From: Rhodocyclaceae bacterium
GTDB lineage: Bacteria; Pseudomonadota; Gammaproteobacteria; Burkholderiales; Rhodocyclaceae
Direction of reading: 5' to 3'
DNA: 63,221 bases
Assembly (NCBI GenBank): GCA_004379165.1
Contig: NKXK01000036.1
Location: 1-63,221, forward strand
The notes beneath the pieces are model-generated. The model searched no databases. It had not been told where the DNA came from and worked only from the letters and a program-made list of their open reading frames with translations. The position numbers were made by a program, and so were the translations under genes. Shown here piece by piece: positions 38,254-46,546 of this stretch. Position 1 is the first letter of the stretch. Every line of letters starts with the position of its first letter.

Positions 38254-40179
38254 TCAGAACTTGTAATTTCCGCTGAGGTAGAAGAAGCGCGTCGGCGGAT
38301 CTTCCAGCGAATACATCGCGCCCCAGTTATCCGGCGTCCGGGTACCAAACAGGTTGGTCACGCCCGCCGCGATTGAAAACTGCTTGTCGAACCGGTAACC
38401 GACCTTGAGATCAGTGGTGCCGTAGTTGGTGTAGATGTTGTAGTTACGGATGGTGTTGTGCGAGTTGTAGTAATTGAAGTAGTAGCGCCCCTGCAGATCG
38501 GCACTCCACCCCGCCTGTTCAAAACGCAAACCGGCGCGAGCGATACTGCCAGGTCTGCCAAGCAGGCGCTGGCCTGTGGAGTCGTCGCGAGCATCAATGT
38601 ACTCATACGCACCGCGCAGCGAGAAGGCGCTGCTGATCTGCCACGAGCCACTCAGCTCGATACCTTCGATCGTCGCCTGGCCGATGTTGGTCTGTGTAGA
38701 ACGCGTCAGCACGCCGGCCGGATCGCCGGGGAGACTGGGCGAACTGACTGTCGTAATCAGGTTCTTGCTGTGCGTTCTGTATGCCGACGCATCCAGTTTG
38801 AAACTCGTGCCCTGATATCCGGCAGCCAGTTCAAAGCTCCTTGATTCTTCGGGCACCAGGCTGTCACGACCGAGGATGAGGAATGTTCCCCTCCGGAATG
38901 AGCCGTATTGCTCAAGCACGGTAGGTGCCCTGAAGGCTTCGCCGTAGCCCGCCCGGAAACGCCAATTGCCGGGAGAATACTGCAGCGATGCCCGCGGCGT
39001 TGTCGCATTGCCGAACTCGTTGAAGCGGTCGTTTCTGACTCCAAGCAACGCATTCCAGTCTTTCGCCAATTCAAAATCACCCTGCGCCAAAACGTGGTTG
39101 TTGGTTCGGTTACCCTGACGGGTGGTGTTGGTGATACTCAACTCGTCCCGCTGCTGACCAGCACCGACCGTAAGCGTATGCTTGCCCACCGGCAGGACGA
39201 AACGGCCGCCGAACTGCGACTGGTCATAGATTGTCTGCTCGATGATCGGGAAGGCACGGGTCGTCCGTGCTTCGCTCCGCCCCTTCGCTGCATCCAGACT
39301 CAGTACGCCGCCGGCGATATCACCTGTGTAATTGAGGCTGCCGAAATCGCGGACCTCGCGCTCGTAAGCGGTGAAGTTGCGGATTGGCGACGTTGTCGTA
39401 CGATCCGCCCCGCGATCGTCCTGATCGACATGCTCCAGCCTGACACGCAGCTTGTGGCCAGGAGCGAACTGCAAGCCACCAGCGTAGTTGATGTACGTCT
39501 CGTCCACACCCTTGAGGTCAGCACGGTAGCTGCCCTCGTCGAGGCGATATTCATCACGCTGACGCTTCTCGACGCTGACGCGATGCGTCAGCATGTCACC
39601 GCCGTATTCAAGGTAAGCCTTCCAGAGGTCCGTCTCGCGCTGTTTTCCTTGCGACTGACCGTACATCACCGAAGCGCCACCATGCACCCCGCTACCCAGT
39701 TTCGGCTGGCGCGTAATGACATTGATCACGCCGCCCGAGGCATCAGCGCCGTAGAGGGCTGACATTGGACCTCGGACGATTTCGATCTGCTCCACATCCT
39801 CAACACCAAAGAGGTCGATGTCGCGCGAGCCATACTTTTGCGTCCGGCGCAGGCCGTCATAGAGGATCAGTGTGCCGCTGCTGGTCATGCCCCGCATGCT
39901 GACCGTACTGTTTAGCGAGGTACCCCGCGTATCGACACCAACCGCCTGATCGAGGGTATCGAGTAGCGAGACGCCCGGTGTGGCTTCGATATCGCGCTTG
40001 GTCACCACCTGCACGCTGGCTTGCACATCCTGAATGGGTTGTGCATAGCTGGCGGCCGTGACGACCACGGTTGGCAATGTACTGGCTTCCTGGGCGCTGG
40101 CCTGGCTGGCAATCGCGAGCAGCACGGCACAGGCGAGCGGCCGTGGCCGAAGGATTTTGATTTCCGGATGATTTTTCAT
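38254..40179 (-). CDS. TonB-dependent outer-membrane receptor
   Basis: 641 residues from the ATG at 40179. The signal peptide ends near SQASAQ. The TonB box/plug region carries TVVVTAASYAQPIQDV, then the plug domain with VEQIEIVRGPMSALYGADASGGVINVIT. The 22-strand barrel ends in the expected aromatic-terminated strand (FFYLSGNYKF). There is no N-terminal STN extension, so it is not itself a sigma-regulator transducer. It belongs to the siderophore/vitamin B12/metal receptor class; the ligand is unknown. It is the last gene of a four-gene minus-strand cluster. Confidence 0.92.
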   Translation of the reverse strand: MKNHPEIKILRPRPLACAVLLAIASQASAQEASTLPTVVVTAASYAQPIQDVQASVQVVTKRDIEATPGVSLLDTLDQAVGVDTRGTSLNSTVSMRGMTSSGTLILYDGLRRTQKYGSRDIDLFGVEDVEQIEIVRGPMSALYGADASGGVINVITRQPKLGSGVHGGASVMYGQSQGKQRETDLWKAYLEYGGDMLTHRVSVEKRQRDEYRLDEGSYRADLKGVDETYINYAGGLQFAPGHKLRVRLEHVDQDDRGADRTTTSPIRNFTAYEREVRDFGSLNYTGDIAGGVLSLDAAKGRSEARTTRAFPIIEQTIYDQSQFGGRFVLPVGKHTLTVGAGQQRDELSITNTTRQGNRTNNHVLAQGDFELAKDWNALLGVRNDRFNEFGNATTPRASLQYSPGNWRFRAGYGEAFRAPTVLEQYGSFRRGTFLILGRDSLVPEESRSFELAAGYQGTSFKLDASAYRTHSKNLITTVSSPSLPGDPAGVLTRSTQTNIGQATIEGIELSGSWQISSAFSLRGAYEYIDARDDSTGQRLLGRPGSIARAGLRFEQAGWSADLQGRYYFNYYNSHNTIRNYNIYTNYGTTDLKVGYRFDKQFSIAAGVTNLFGTRTPDNWGAMYSLEDPPTRFFYLSGNYKF

Positions 40180-40198
40180 GGGATTGAGTGGTCTTGCA

Positions 40199-40972
40199 TT
40201 AAAAAAGCGATTTCGTGGGCTTGTGAAAGACCACGGGATGTACGGCAACGGGAACAACGGAGGAATTGCGCGGCCAGGCCAGCCAGATGCCGAGGGGTAG
40301 TCCGATCAGCAGACAGGCCAGCGAAAGTTCGGGCGTCACGGAAGCGATTCGCCGGCAACCGATCAACAACAACACCAGCGCAGCACCAAGCCGAAGGACA
40401 TCTGCCAGCCAGGGTTGATCGCTACGCAGGCGCGCTGCAATGCTGGCCGATGCGGGAATCAGGACGATCATCGGCGTCAGCAAGGCGCCAAGTCCAAACA
40501 TGAAACCGAGCACCGCCCCTTGCCCGGCCGCCTGACCGGCGGCCGCCGTGGCCAGCAGTGTGGCCAGCGGTGCGCAGGGAATCAGCGTCAGCGAGACCCC
40601 CAAAATGAAGGGGGGCATTTTGGCCAGTTTTCCGGGTTGACCGCAGCGGGCATGATCCGGCTTCCTTTGCCCGGCCAGCAGCAGCGCACTCAGGCAGGCC
40701 GCCAGACCGATGACAACATTGCCGACACCATCAGCCAGAAACTTGACGAAGCCGGCACCGAGCAGGCCGGCGATGCCGCCGAGCAGCGTGTAGGCGAGCA
40801 ACCGCCCACCCAGAAACATTGCCGTGTCGGCCAGCCCGGATGCCCGACCGGCCGCCTTGCCGAAGGTCAGCGTGCCGATGAAGGGCAGGCAGGTTACGGC
40901 GCAGGCGGTCAAGCCGAGCGAGACGCCCAGCATGAACACCGCCCACAGCGAGGGACTGGCCTCAGCCGGCAT
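40199..40972 (-). CDS. CcdA/DsbD-like membrane protein
   Basis: 257 residues from the ATG at 40972, overlapping the Fe-S gene stop by 11 bases. There are about seven transmembrane helices. GLTACAVTCLPFIGTLTFG (18-36) and GVSLTLIPCAPLATLL hold paired Cys/Pro motifs like the thiol-disulfide carriers CcdA and DsbD-beta. It may carry reducing equivalents to the periplasm for metal or cytochrome maturation. Residues reading GQPGKLAK come from a perfect dispersed-repeat copy in a cytoplasmic-type loop. Confidence 0.8.
   Translation of the reverse strand: MPAEASPSLWAVFMLGVSLGLTACAVTCLPFIGTLTFGKAAGRASGLADTAMFLGGRLLAYTLLGGIAGLLGAGFVKFLADGVGNVVIGLAACLSALLLAGQRKPDHARCGQPGKLAKMPPFILGVSLTLIPCAPLATLLATAAAGQAAGQGAVLGFMFGLGALLTPMIVLIPASASIAARLRSDQPWLADVLRLGAALVLLLIGCRRIASVTPELSLACLLIGLPLGIWLAWPRNSSVVPVAVHPVVFHKPTKSLF
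40617..40646 (-). repeat. Dispersed ~30-bp repeat, consensus copy inside CcdA-like gene
   Basis: TTTTTGGCCAG then TTTTCCGGGTTGACCGCAG: the best copy in the window. Confidence 0.75.
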
Positions 40973-42026
40973 GCGTCTCTCCCGCAGGTTTGCGGATGAT
41001 ACGGATCGGTTTGACTTCGCCCTCGGGTGTCTCGCCCTTGACGCGCCGCTTGTAATACTCGCGCGCCGATGAAAATACGGCCAGCGGTCCGAACTTGATC
41101 TGGATGATCTTGTCGTCCGGGCAAAATTCGGCACAACGCCCGCACAGCGTGCAGTCTTCGTTGAAAGCCTTGCGCCCATGCTGATGATGGATTTCCGGAA
41201 TATCCATCGGGCAGGCCTTGGTGCAAATCCCGCACTTGTCGCATTTGGCATGCGCCACTTTGGTCAGGCGTAGCAGCGAGGCGTGGCGGAACAACGCATT
41301 CATCGCCAGCATCGGGCAGATCCGGCAGAACGGCTGGCGGATCGCCAATGCCGCGACGATCATGAAGCCCGCCAGCAGGTTGGCGACAATACCCAGCCCC
41401 AGGCTGACGCCATCGCCACCGGTGCGGATGGCCAGTTCCTCGGTGTTCGCTGTCAACAGCGTCGTGACGATGCGCGACGGGCAGATGTCACAGTACGGAT
41501 TGCCGGCTGAATGAGGCGCATAACCCAGCCCCACCAGCAGCGGCACGACAAAGACCAGACCGAGCAAAATCAGCCACTTTACCGGGCGCAACTTTCCGAG
41601 CTTTCCAGCGGGAACGGCACGCATTTCCAGGCCTAGTCGACGTCCCAACTTGGCCAGCCACTCCTGGACCGTGCCCAGCGGGCAGACCCAGGCGCAAAAA
41701 GCCTTGCCCAGCACGAAGAAGAAAATCAGGAAGGTCGTGAAGGTGACGAAAACCGGAATCAGCACCTGCACTGTGATCTGTTGCGCCCGAGCCATGACGG
41801 CACCGACCCGGTGATCCATCTGATGCTGCAGAGGCACCAGCGCACAGTAGCCGCCATTGGCACTGTCATAGGCGCAGGAAAGCGCCGGCAAGGCTGTCGA
41901 GATTTTTTCCGCTGCATAGCTGCCGACCAGCAGACCACCATAGACACTCAGGGCAAAGGTCAGCAGTTGCACCAGAAAACGGAAGCGTGACAAGGTCGGC
42001 ACCATTTGCTTCAGTCGATCAAGCAT
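40962..42026 (-). CDS. CcoG/NapH-like polyferredoxin membrane protein
   Basis: 354 residues from the ATG at 42026, with AAGGGG upstream. There are about five transmembrane helices and CAWVCPLGTVQEW, CDICPSR and CRICPM membrane-proximal Cys motifs. Two 4Fe-4S clusters (CDKCGICTKACP and CTLCGRCAEFCP) lie near the C-terminus. This matches the NosR/NapH/CcoG group, which passes electrons across the membrane; CcoG reduces Cu(II) for cbb3 oxidase. It lacks the C-terminal Ig-like domain of full CcoG. It is coupled by overlaps to the genes on both sides. Confidence 0.88.
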   Translation of the reverse strand: MLDRLKQMVPTLSRFRFLVQLLTFALSVYGGLLVGSYAAEKISTALPALSCAYDSANGGYCALVPLQHQMDHRVGAVMARAQQITVQVLIPVFVTFTTFLIFFFVLGKAFCAWVCPLGTVQEWLAKLGRRLGLEMRAVPAGKLGKLRPVKWLILLGLVFVVPLLVGLGYAPHSAGNPYCDICPSRIVTTLLTANTEELAIRTGGDGVSLGLGIVANLLAGFMIVAALAIRQPFCRICPMLAMNALFRHASLLRLTKVAHAKCDKCGICTKACPMDIPEIHHQHGRKAFNEDCTLCGRCAEFCPDDKIIQIKFGPLAVFSSAREYYKRRVKGETPEGEVKPIRIIRKPAGETHAG

Positions 42027-42882
42027 TCTTTTTCCCCTTGCGACGCAGCAGCGGTGTTGCCAAGACCATACCCAGTGCCAGAACGCCGACCCCAATCGGC
42101 AGGCTGCGTTCACGCATGCGATCCGGGTTGTAGCTATGGTTGTAGGTCGTCAGATATTGCTTGCCGCCCGCCTCATGGCGTACCGACAGCACGAAATCCT
42201 GTCGGGCATTCATGCCCTCCTTGCTCGTCAAACGCTCTGCGAGGAAATCGCGGGGAAAAGTGATCTCGGCGATCCCGTTCGCGTCACTGGTGACTGTCTG
42301 ACGGGTACCACCTTCGGTCTCCAGCTGTAAGCTGTGGTTGGCGAGCGCTTGATTCTCATGGCGCAGCAAAAAGCGCCAACGCGAGCCTTCCCGGGTGCCG
42401 CCATGCTCCTGCAGGCGCATGGGGACAATCTCCAAACCACCACGCGGTGCGCGCAACATCTCGGTCGGCACCTGGTGCTTGGCCGGGAAGAAGAAATAGG
42501 TGCTCGCCCGAAGTACCTGATTCCCCTCTTCTTTCGAGGCGACAAACCAGAGGTGACCACCGGTCCCCATCTGCGGTTTGCTCACCGACCAGGAGGATGG
42601 CCCGCCCTGAAGCACCACCGCCTGCGGCACCTCTGGCGTTTGCAGTTGCACCTGATCGAAGCTACCGCCCGACACCTCAAGTTTGAGCCCCGGCGCACCG
42701 CCGCGAGACATACTGGCACGCAGCAAAGCGTGCGAAGTCCAGGATGAATTGGCTAGTGCAGCTGCTTTAGCAGTCACCGGGTCGGAATGACCACCATGCT
42801 CTGAATGAGCGAAAGCGGAACAACTTGAAACGCTGATCAACAGTGCCGCAAGCGGGCTGATCAAGGAGAAATTTGGGTGCAT
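42019..42882 (-). CDS. Periplasmic protein with C-terminal anchor, His-rich N-terminus
   Basis: 287 residues from the ATG at 42882. The signal peptide is followed by HSEHGGHSD, a His-rich start typical of metal binders. The body is beta-rich, with a domain resembling DUF4198/Ig-like sequences of metal-uptake proteins (GSRWRFLLRHENQALANHSL, SDANGIAEITFPRDF). One C-terminal transmembrane helix (GVGVLALGMVLATPLL) and a basic tail anchor it. Function is not known. It heads the cluster with the Fe-S, CcdA-like and TonB genes, behind a perfect FNR box. Confidence 0.7.
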   Translation of the reverse strand: MHPNFSLISPLAALLISVSSCSAFAHSEHGGHSDPVTAKAAALANSSWTSHALLRASMSRGGAPGLKLEVSGGSFDQVQLQTPEVPQAVVLQGGPSSWSVSKPQMGTGGHLWFVASKEEGNQVLRASTYFFFPAKHQVPTEMLRAPRGGLEIVPMRLQEHGGTREGSRWRFLLRHENQALANHSLQLETEGGTRQTVTSDANGIAEITFPRDFLAERLTSKEGMNARQDFVLSVRHEAGGKQYLTTYNHSYNPDRMRERSLPIGVGVLALGMVLATPLLRRKGKKNA

Positions 42883-42940
42883 GGCGCGCGTTGCTGATTT
42901 CGAACGCACGCATGGTTACATATCGTTACAACAACTGGAA

Positions 42941-42957
42941 TGTGGCAAATTGTCGCA
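42941..42957. promoter_or_regulatory. Direct-repeat variant of the 7-3-7 redox box
   Basis: TGTGGCA-AAT-TGTCGCA has the same 7-3-7 geometry and right half as the palindromes at 37404 and 55452. It lies 59-75 bases before the start at 42882, close to the FNR box. Confidence 0.4.
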
Positions 42958-42982
42958 ATAACCATATGATTAAATGGCGATT

Positions 42983-42996
42983 TTGATCTACATCAA
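42983..42996. promoter_or_regulatory. Perfect FNR/Anr box
   Basis: TTGAT-CTAC-ATCAA matches the FNR consensus in every fixed position. Its centre is about 107 bases before the 42882 start, so a class II promoter would start transcription near 42948. It points to anaerobic activation of the 42.9-38.3 kb cluster. Confidence 0.7.
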
Positions 42997-43086
42997 CTTA
43001 CACGCCAAGAACAAATGACTTTTGTTCGAACAATAACAAATACACCAATAGAACCGCAGCCCTCTAGGGGTTAGTCAATGACTGCT

Positions 43087-43185
43087 TTAATCCGCCTTGT
43101 TTTCCTGCGCCTCAAGCCAAAGCGCATTGACGACAGCAAACAGCACGGCAAAGCCGAGGCCGAGTACCCAGGTGAAATACCACAT
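43087..43185 (-). CDS. cydX: CydX-like small subunit of cytochrome bd oxidase
   Basis: A 32-residue single-helix membrane protein, MWYFTWVLGLGFAVL then FAVVNALWLE and a polar tail. MWYFxWxLG is the hallmark of CydX/YbgT, which stabilises the heme site of cytochrome bd. GAGGAA precedes the ATG. No cydA or cydB adjoins it on either side, which is unusual. TTGCCGCAA lies about 27 bases upstream and resembles a half-site of the redox boxes in this region. Confidence 0.82.
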   Translation of the reverse strand: MWYFTWVLGLGFAVLFAVVNALWLEAQENKAD

Positions 43186-43272
43186 GGCAATTCCTCTTTT
43201 CTAGTACAAGGGCTTTTGCGGCAAGGAATATTGGTGTGCTTGACCTGAACAAGCGACATGTTTTCCGTTATC

Positions 43273-43307
43273 CTTGTAAATCGAAGTCAATACTTTCGAT
43301 TTGCAAG
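43273..43307. promoter_or_regulatory. Long inverted repeat upstream of DUF4143 ATPase gene
   Basis: CTTGTAAATCGAA and TTCGATTTGCAAG are 13-base arms with one mismatch, 9 bases apart, ending 13 bases before the ATG. This could be an autoregulatory operator or a leader hairpin that hides the ribosome site. Confidence 0.45.
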
Positions 43308-43319
43308 AACGAGGTGTTT

Positions 43320-44480
43320 ATGTACCCACGCCAAGCCCGCATTGCAGTGGACCGTCTGGCCCGGGGGTTTCCGGTTCTCGCCCTGACCGGGCCGCGCCAG
43401 TCCGGCAAGACGACGCTGGCCCGCGCCACATTCTCCGACAAACCCTATGTCTCTCTGGAAAATCCGGATGAGCGGGATTTCGCTGAACAGGACCCCAAGC
43501 GCTTTCTGGCGCGCTTTCCCGAGGGGGCCATTCTTGACGAAGTGCAGCGTTGCCCGGCCTTGTTGTCGTGGCTTCAGGGGCTGGTCGATGAGCGCCAGGT
43601 GATGGGGCAATTTGTGCTGACGGGTTCGGCCCAGTTTGATCTGATCGCCGGCATGAGCCAGTCGCTGGCCGGCCGGGTCGGTCGGGTGGAACTGTTGCCG
43701 CTGTCACTGGCCGAGATGCAGGCGGGGGCTTGCCTGCCCTCATCGCTCGACCGCTTGTTGCTCAAAGGCAGCTATCCGGCGATTTATCAACGTGACCTGT
43801 CAGCAAACGACTGGTTTCCGAACTATGTCGCGACCTATCTGGAGCGCGATGTTCGGCAAATCATTGCCGTGCGTGATCTGTCGCAGTTCCAGCGTTTTGT
43901 CCGGATGTGCGCGGCGCGTTCCGGGCAATTGCTCAATCTGGCAGCGCTGGGTGCGGATTGCGGAATCTCGGCGGTGACGGCTCGGGAGTGGTTATCTGTG
44001 CTGGAGGCAAGCTATCTGGTGACCCGCCTGCCGCCTTACTTCCAGAATTTCGGCAAGCGGCTGGTGAAATCGCCCAAGCTGTATTTTCTCGATGTCGGCT
44101 TGATGGCCTGGCTACTGGGCATTCGTGATGAAGAGTCGATGGCCACGCACGCCGCACGCGGGGCGTTGTTCGAGACCTGGGTGGTTTCGGAATTGATCAA
44201 GCAGCGCTTCAACGCCGGCCAGCCGGCCGACCTGTATTTCTGGCGGGATAGCGCGGGGCACGAGATCGATGTGGTGTACGAGACCGCAGCCGGCTTGCAG
44301 GCGGTTGAGATCAAATCCGGCAGTACGTTTGCGGCGGACTGGGTCGATGGGCTGAAGAAATGGCAGAAATTTACCGGTGATACGCCAACCGTCAAACCGA
44401 TACTGATTTATGGCGGTGCAGACAGCCACGAACGGGAGCTGTGTTTCCTGACCGGGTGGCAGGACATGGCGCGGCGCTGA
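43320..44480 (+). CDS. AAA-14/DUF4143 family ATPase
   Basis: 386 residues from the ATG at 43320 (GAGGTG upstream). Walker A is GPRQSGKTT (24-32), with a Walker B-like ILDEVQRCP. The C-terminal DUF4143 domain has FETWVVSELIKQRFNAG and LYFWRDSAGHEIDVV, a nuclease-like fold with the D-E-K elements (EIDVV, VEIKSG). These widespread single-gene ATPases have no settled role and are often laterally transferred. It lies on the opposite strand to its neighbours, between the orphan cydX and fecR. Confidence 0.88.
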   Translation: MYPRQARIAVDRLARGFPVLALTGPRQSGKTTLARATFSDKPYVSLENPDERDFAEQDPKRFLARFPEGAILDEVQRCPALLSWLQGLVDERQVMGQFVLTGSAQFDLIAGMSQSLAGRVGRVELLPLSLAEMQAGACLPSSLDRLLLKGSYPAIYQRDLSANDWFPNYVATYLERDVRQIIAVRDLSQFQRFVRMCAARSGQLLNLAALGADCGISAVTAREWLSVLEASYLVTRLPPYFQNFGKRLVKSPKLYFLDVGLMAWLLGIRDEESMATHAARGALFETWVVSELIKQRFNAGQPADLYFWRDSAGHEIDVVYETAAGLQAVEIKSGSTFAADWVDGLKKWQKFTGDTPTVKPILIYGGADSHERELCFLTGWQDMARR

Positions 44481-44547
44481 GATTCGAGAGGCACGTTGCT
44501 GATTTCGATTTTCGTTGTTTTTTCCGGTTCACCGTAGCAATCGGGTT

Positions 44548-45534
44548 TCAGCGCCGGTCGATCTGCCAGCTTTTGGGGCCGGTCTGGGTGAGTTTGATCT
44601 GCAGTGCAGTGGCGATGGTTTGCAGGGCCTGCGGCAGGTTGTCGGTCGGGAAGATGCCGCTAACTTTGGTGTAGAGGATTTTCGGGGCTGTGACGGTGAT
44701 GCTAGCGTGGTGGTAGCGGCCGAGTTCTTCCAGCACCGCCTTGAGCGGCCTCCCTTGGAATACCAGCTTGTGCTCACGCCACGCGGAGAAACTGTTGATA
44801 TCGATGGCCTGAACTGAGGTGACTTCGCCCGAGGGTTTGTAGCTGAGTTGCTGGCCGCGATGTAGCGGAGTTGGTGCTGAATCAAGCTTGCCGCTGACCT
44901 CGACTTCCCCATCGAGAACCGCAACAGAGACCCAATCATCGTTGTAACGAACATCGAATTGCGTACCGATGTCGCGGACTTTCCCTTGGCCGGCATAAAC
45001 CTCGAATGGGCGATGATCGCCATGGGCTACGGTAAACACCGCTTGGCCATAGACCAGCCGGACTTCGCGCCCGTGTCGGGAAAAGTGAACTTTGGCGGCT
45101 GAATTGGTGTTGAGTTCGAGCCGCGAACCATCGGCAAGATCGATGGACTGGCTTTGCCCGACCGCGGTTTGGTAGGTCTGGTCGTTGAGGTAACTGAGCC
45201 AGTCGGCCTGCCAGACGGCAGCAGCAGAGATCAAGGCCAGTGCGGCCATCGCGTAACGACGACGCGCCGGTACTGGTGCTGGCCGTTGGCGGTTATTGGC
45301 GAGGAAGGCGCGGGCTTCGGCGAGTTGCTGGTCGGCGATGTCATCGAGTCCGCGCATTTGTTCCCACAAGGCTTCGGCTTTGGCGAAGGATTTCCGATGT
45401 TCTTCACTCGCATTCAGCCAAACGAGAAAGGCACGTTGATCCTCAGCACTGTGCTCACCATTGCTCCGCCGGGCCAGCCATGCAGCGGCAGTAGCCTGAA
45501 TTTCTCTCGCGGAGGGAGAATCTGTAGGGTGCAA
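44548..45534 (-). CDS. FecR-family anti-sigma factor
   Basis: 328 residues from a TTG at 45534; no better start exists because a stop lies just upstream. The N-terminal DUF4880 domain (AAAWLARRSNGEHSAEDQRA, 17-36) binds sigma. One transmembrane helix lies near 92-108 (YAMAALALISAAAVW). A FecR periplasmic domain follows (DLADGSRLELNTNSAAKVHF), then an STN-like C-terminal domain that normally contacts a TonB receptor. It is downstream of the ECF sigma gene, a classical FecI-FecR pair. Confidence 0.9.
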   Translation of the reverse strand: MHPTDSPSAREIQATAAAWLARRSNGEHSAEDQRAFLVWLNASEEHRKSFAKAEALWEQMRGLDDIADQQLAEARAFLANNRQRPAPVPARRRYAMAALALISAAAVWQADWLSYLNDQTYQTAVGQSQSIDLADGSRLELNTNSAAKVHFSRHGREVRLVYGQAVFTVAHGDHRPFEVYAGQGKVRDIGTQFDVRYNDDWVSVAVLDGEVEVSGKLDSAPTPLHRGQQLSYKPSGEVTSVQAIDINSFSAWREHKLVFQGRPLKAVLEELGRYHHASITVTAPKILYTKVSGIFPTDNLPQALQTIATALQIKLTQTGPKSWQIDRR

Positions 45535-45613
45535 GCTTGCGCCAGATCAAAATTTGTCGGTCATTGTATAAGACCGGCCAAGTCAGGCAAAACCGCCACT
45601 ACTTTGCAGATAT

Positions 45614-46105
45614 TTACGCTTGAACTCTTTCGAGGCAATGTGCCAGTGCCTTGGCGATGTAGCGTTCCACAGTTCGTTTCGGGATGCCGAGTGCTGTCGC
45701 CACATCGCCTTGGCTCATACCATCGACCCTGTGAAGCAGGAATATGTGGCGATAGATTTCCGGTAACTCTGCCAGTGCGTCGAGACACATCTGCAGCTTC
45801 TCGCGGGCGTTGATTACTGCATCCGGAGCGGGATGCGTCGCATGGATGGTATCGAGATCAAGATCCGGCTCTGTCCATTCTGCACGCACACGTGTTCTGG
45901 TGCCATGATCGAATGCCACGTTGCTGGTCACTCGGTACAAGTAGGCCCTTGGATTCTCAAGGGTGGTTTCGTCAGAATAGCTTATTAGCCGCAGGTAGGC
46001 ATCGTGGACGACATCAAGCGACTCCTCCTTGCCGACACGACGACGAGCAAATGTGTTTAACTCAGCCGAGTGTTTTTCGTAAAGAAGTCGAACAGTCTCA
46101 CTCAT
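45614..46105 (-). CDS. ECF sigma factor, FecI-like
   Basis: 163 residues. Region 2 (RLLYEKHSAELNTFARRRVG to AYLYRVTSNVAFDH) and region 4 (LAELPEIYRHIFLLHRVDGM then SQGDVATALGIPKRTVERYI) are both complete. FecI-type factors activate TonB-receptor genes on signal from FecR. It lies between the VOC gene and fecR on the same strand. The nearest TonB receptor (38.3-40.2 kb) is separated by several genes. Confidence 0.92.
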   Translation of the reverse strand: MSETVRLLYEKHSAELNTFARRRVGKEESLDVVHDAYLRLISYSDETTLENPRAYLYRVTSNVAFDHGTRTRVRAEWTEPDLDLDTIHATHPAPDAVINAREKLQMCLDALAELPEIYRHIFLLHRVDGMSQGDVATALGIPKRTVERYIAKALAHCLERVQA

Positions 46106-46114
46106 CGGAAATCT

Positions 46115-46546
46115 TCAAGACGCGTGACAAGCACGCGACTTGTCAATCTGGGCTACTGAGTTTTCCGAGCCAATGCCCACGATGGTCAGGATGTTGCCGT
46201 CATCGTCACAGATAGTCATGGACATCTCACCCTGTTCGCTCTCGATGACCGATCCCATTTGCTTCACGCCGAGTAATTGCAGACGCTGGTATTCGTAGAG
46301 GAAGTCATCCACACGATAACGGAGTTTTATTACCGCCCCCCCGGCTTGGCGATTTTCAACGGCTGTCAGCCTGACAACCGAAGCCGCAAACTGGTATTCG
46401 GCGCTGCGACCTGGCTTATCGGTCAAATCTGGCTGGCGGCGAAAGATACAGCTGTAGAAGCGCTTCGCTCGAACAAGACTGGAGACATGTATTTCTGTCT
46501 CCCCCGAAGGTTCGAGAGCGCCCACAAGATCAGATGTCTTTTTCAT
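46115..46546 (-). CDS. VOC/glyoxalase-fold protein
   Basis: 143 residues. SSLVRAKRFYSCIFRRQPDL and YRVDDFLYEYQRLQLLGVKQ with ICDDDGNILTIVG are the beta-alpha-beta-beta-beta modules of the vicinal-oxygen-chelate fold. Metal ligands are not obvious: an N-terminal His (IHV) is present. Possible roles include glyoxalase-like enzymes and resistance or binding proteins. It is ATGA-coupled to the Sel1 gene upstream and 9 bases before the sigma gene. Confidence 0.75.
   Translation of the reverse strand: MKKTSDLVGALEPSGETEIHVSSLVRAKRFYSCIFRRQPDLTDKPGRSAEYQFAASVVRLTAVENRQAGGAVIKLRYRVDDFLYEYQRLQLLGVKQMGSVIESEQGEMSMTICDDDGNILTIVGIGSENSVAQIDKSRACHAS

Noticed and set aside
43202..43250. FNR-like sequence TTGACCTGAACAAG upstream of cydX
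   Set aside because: The second half does not match ATCAA; not counted as a site.
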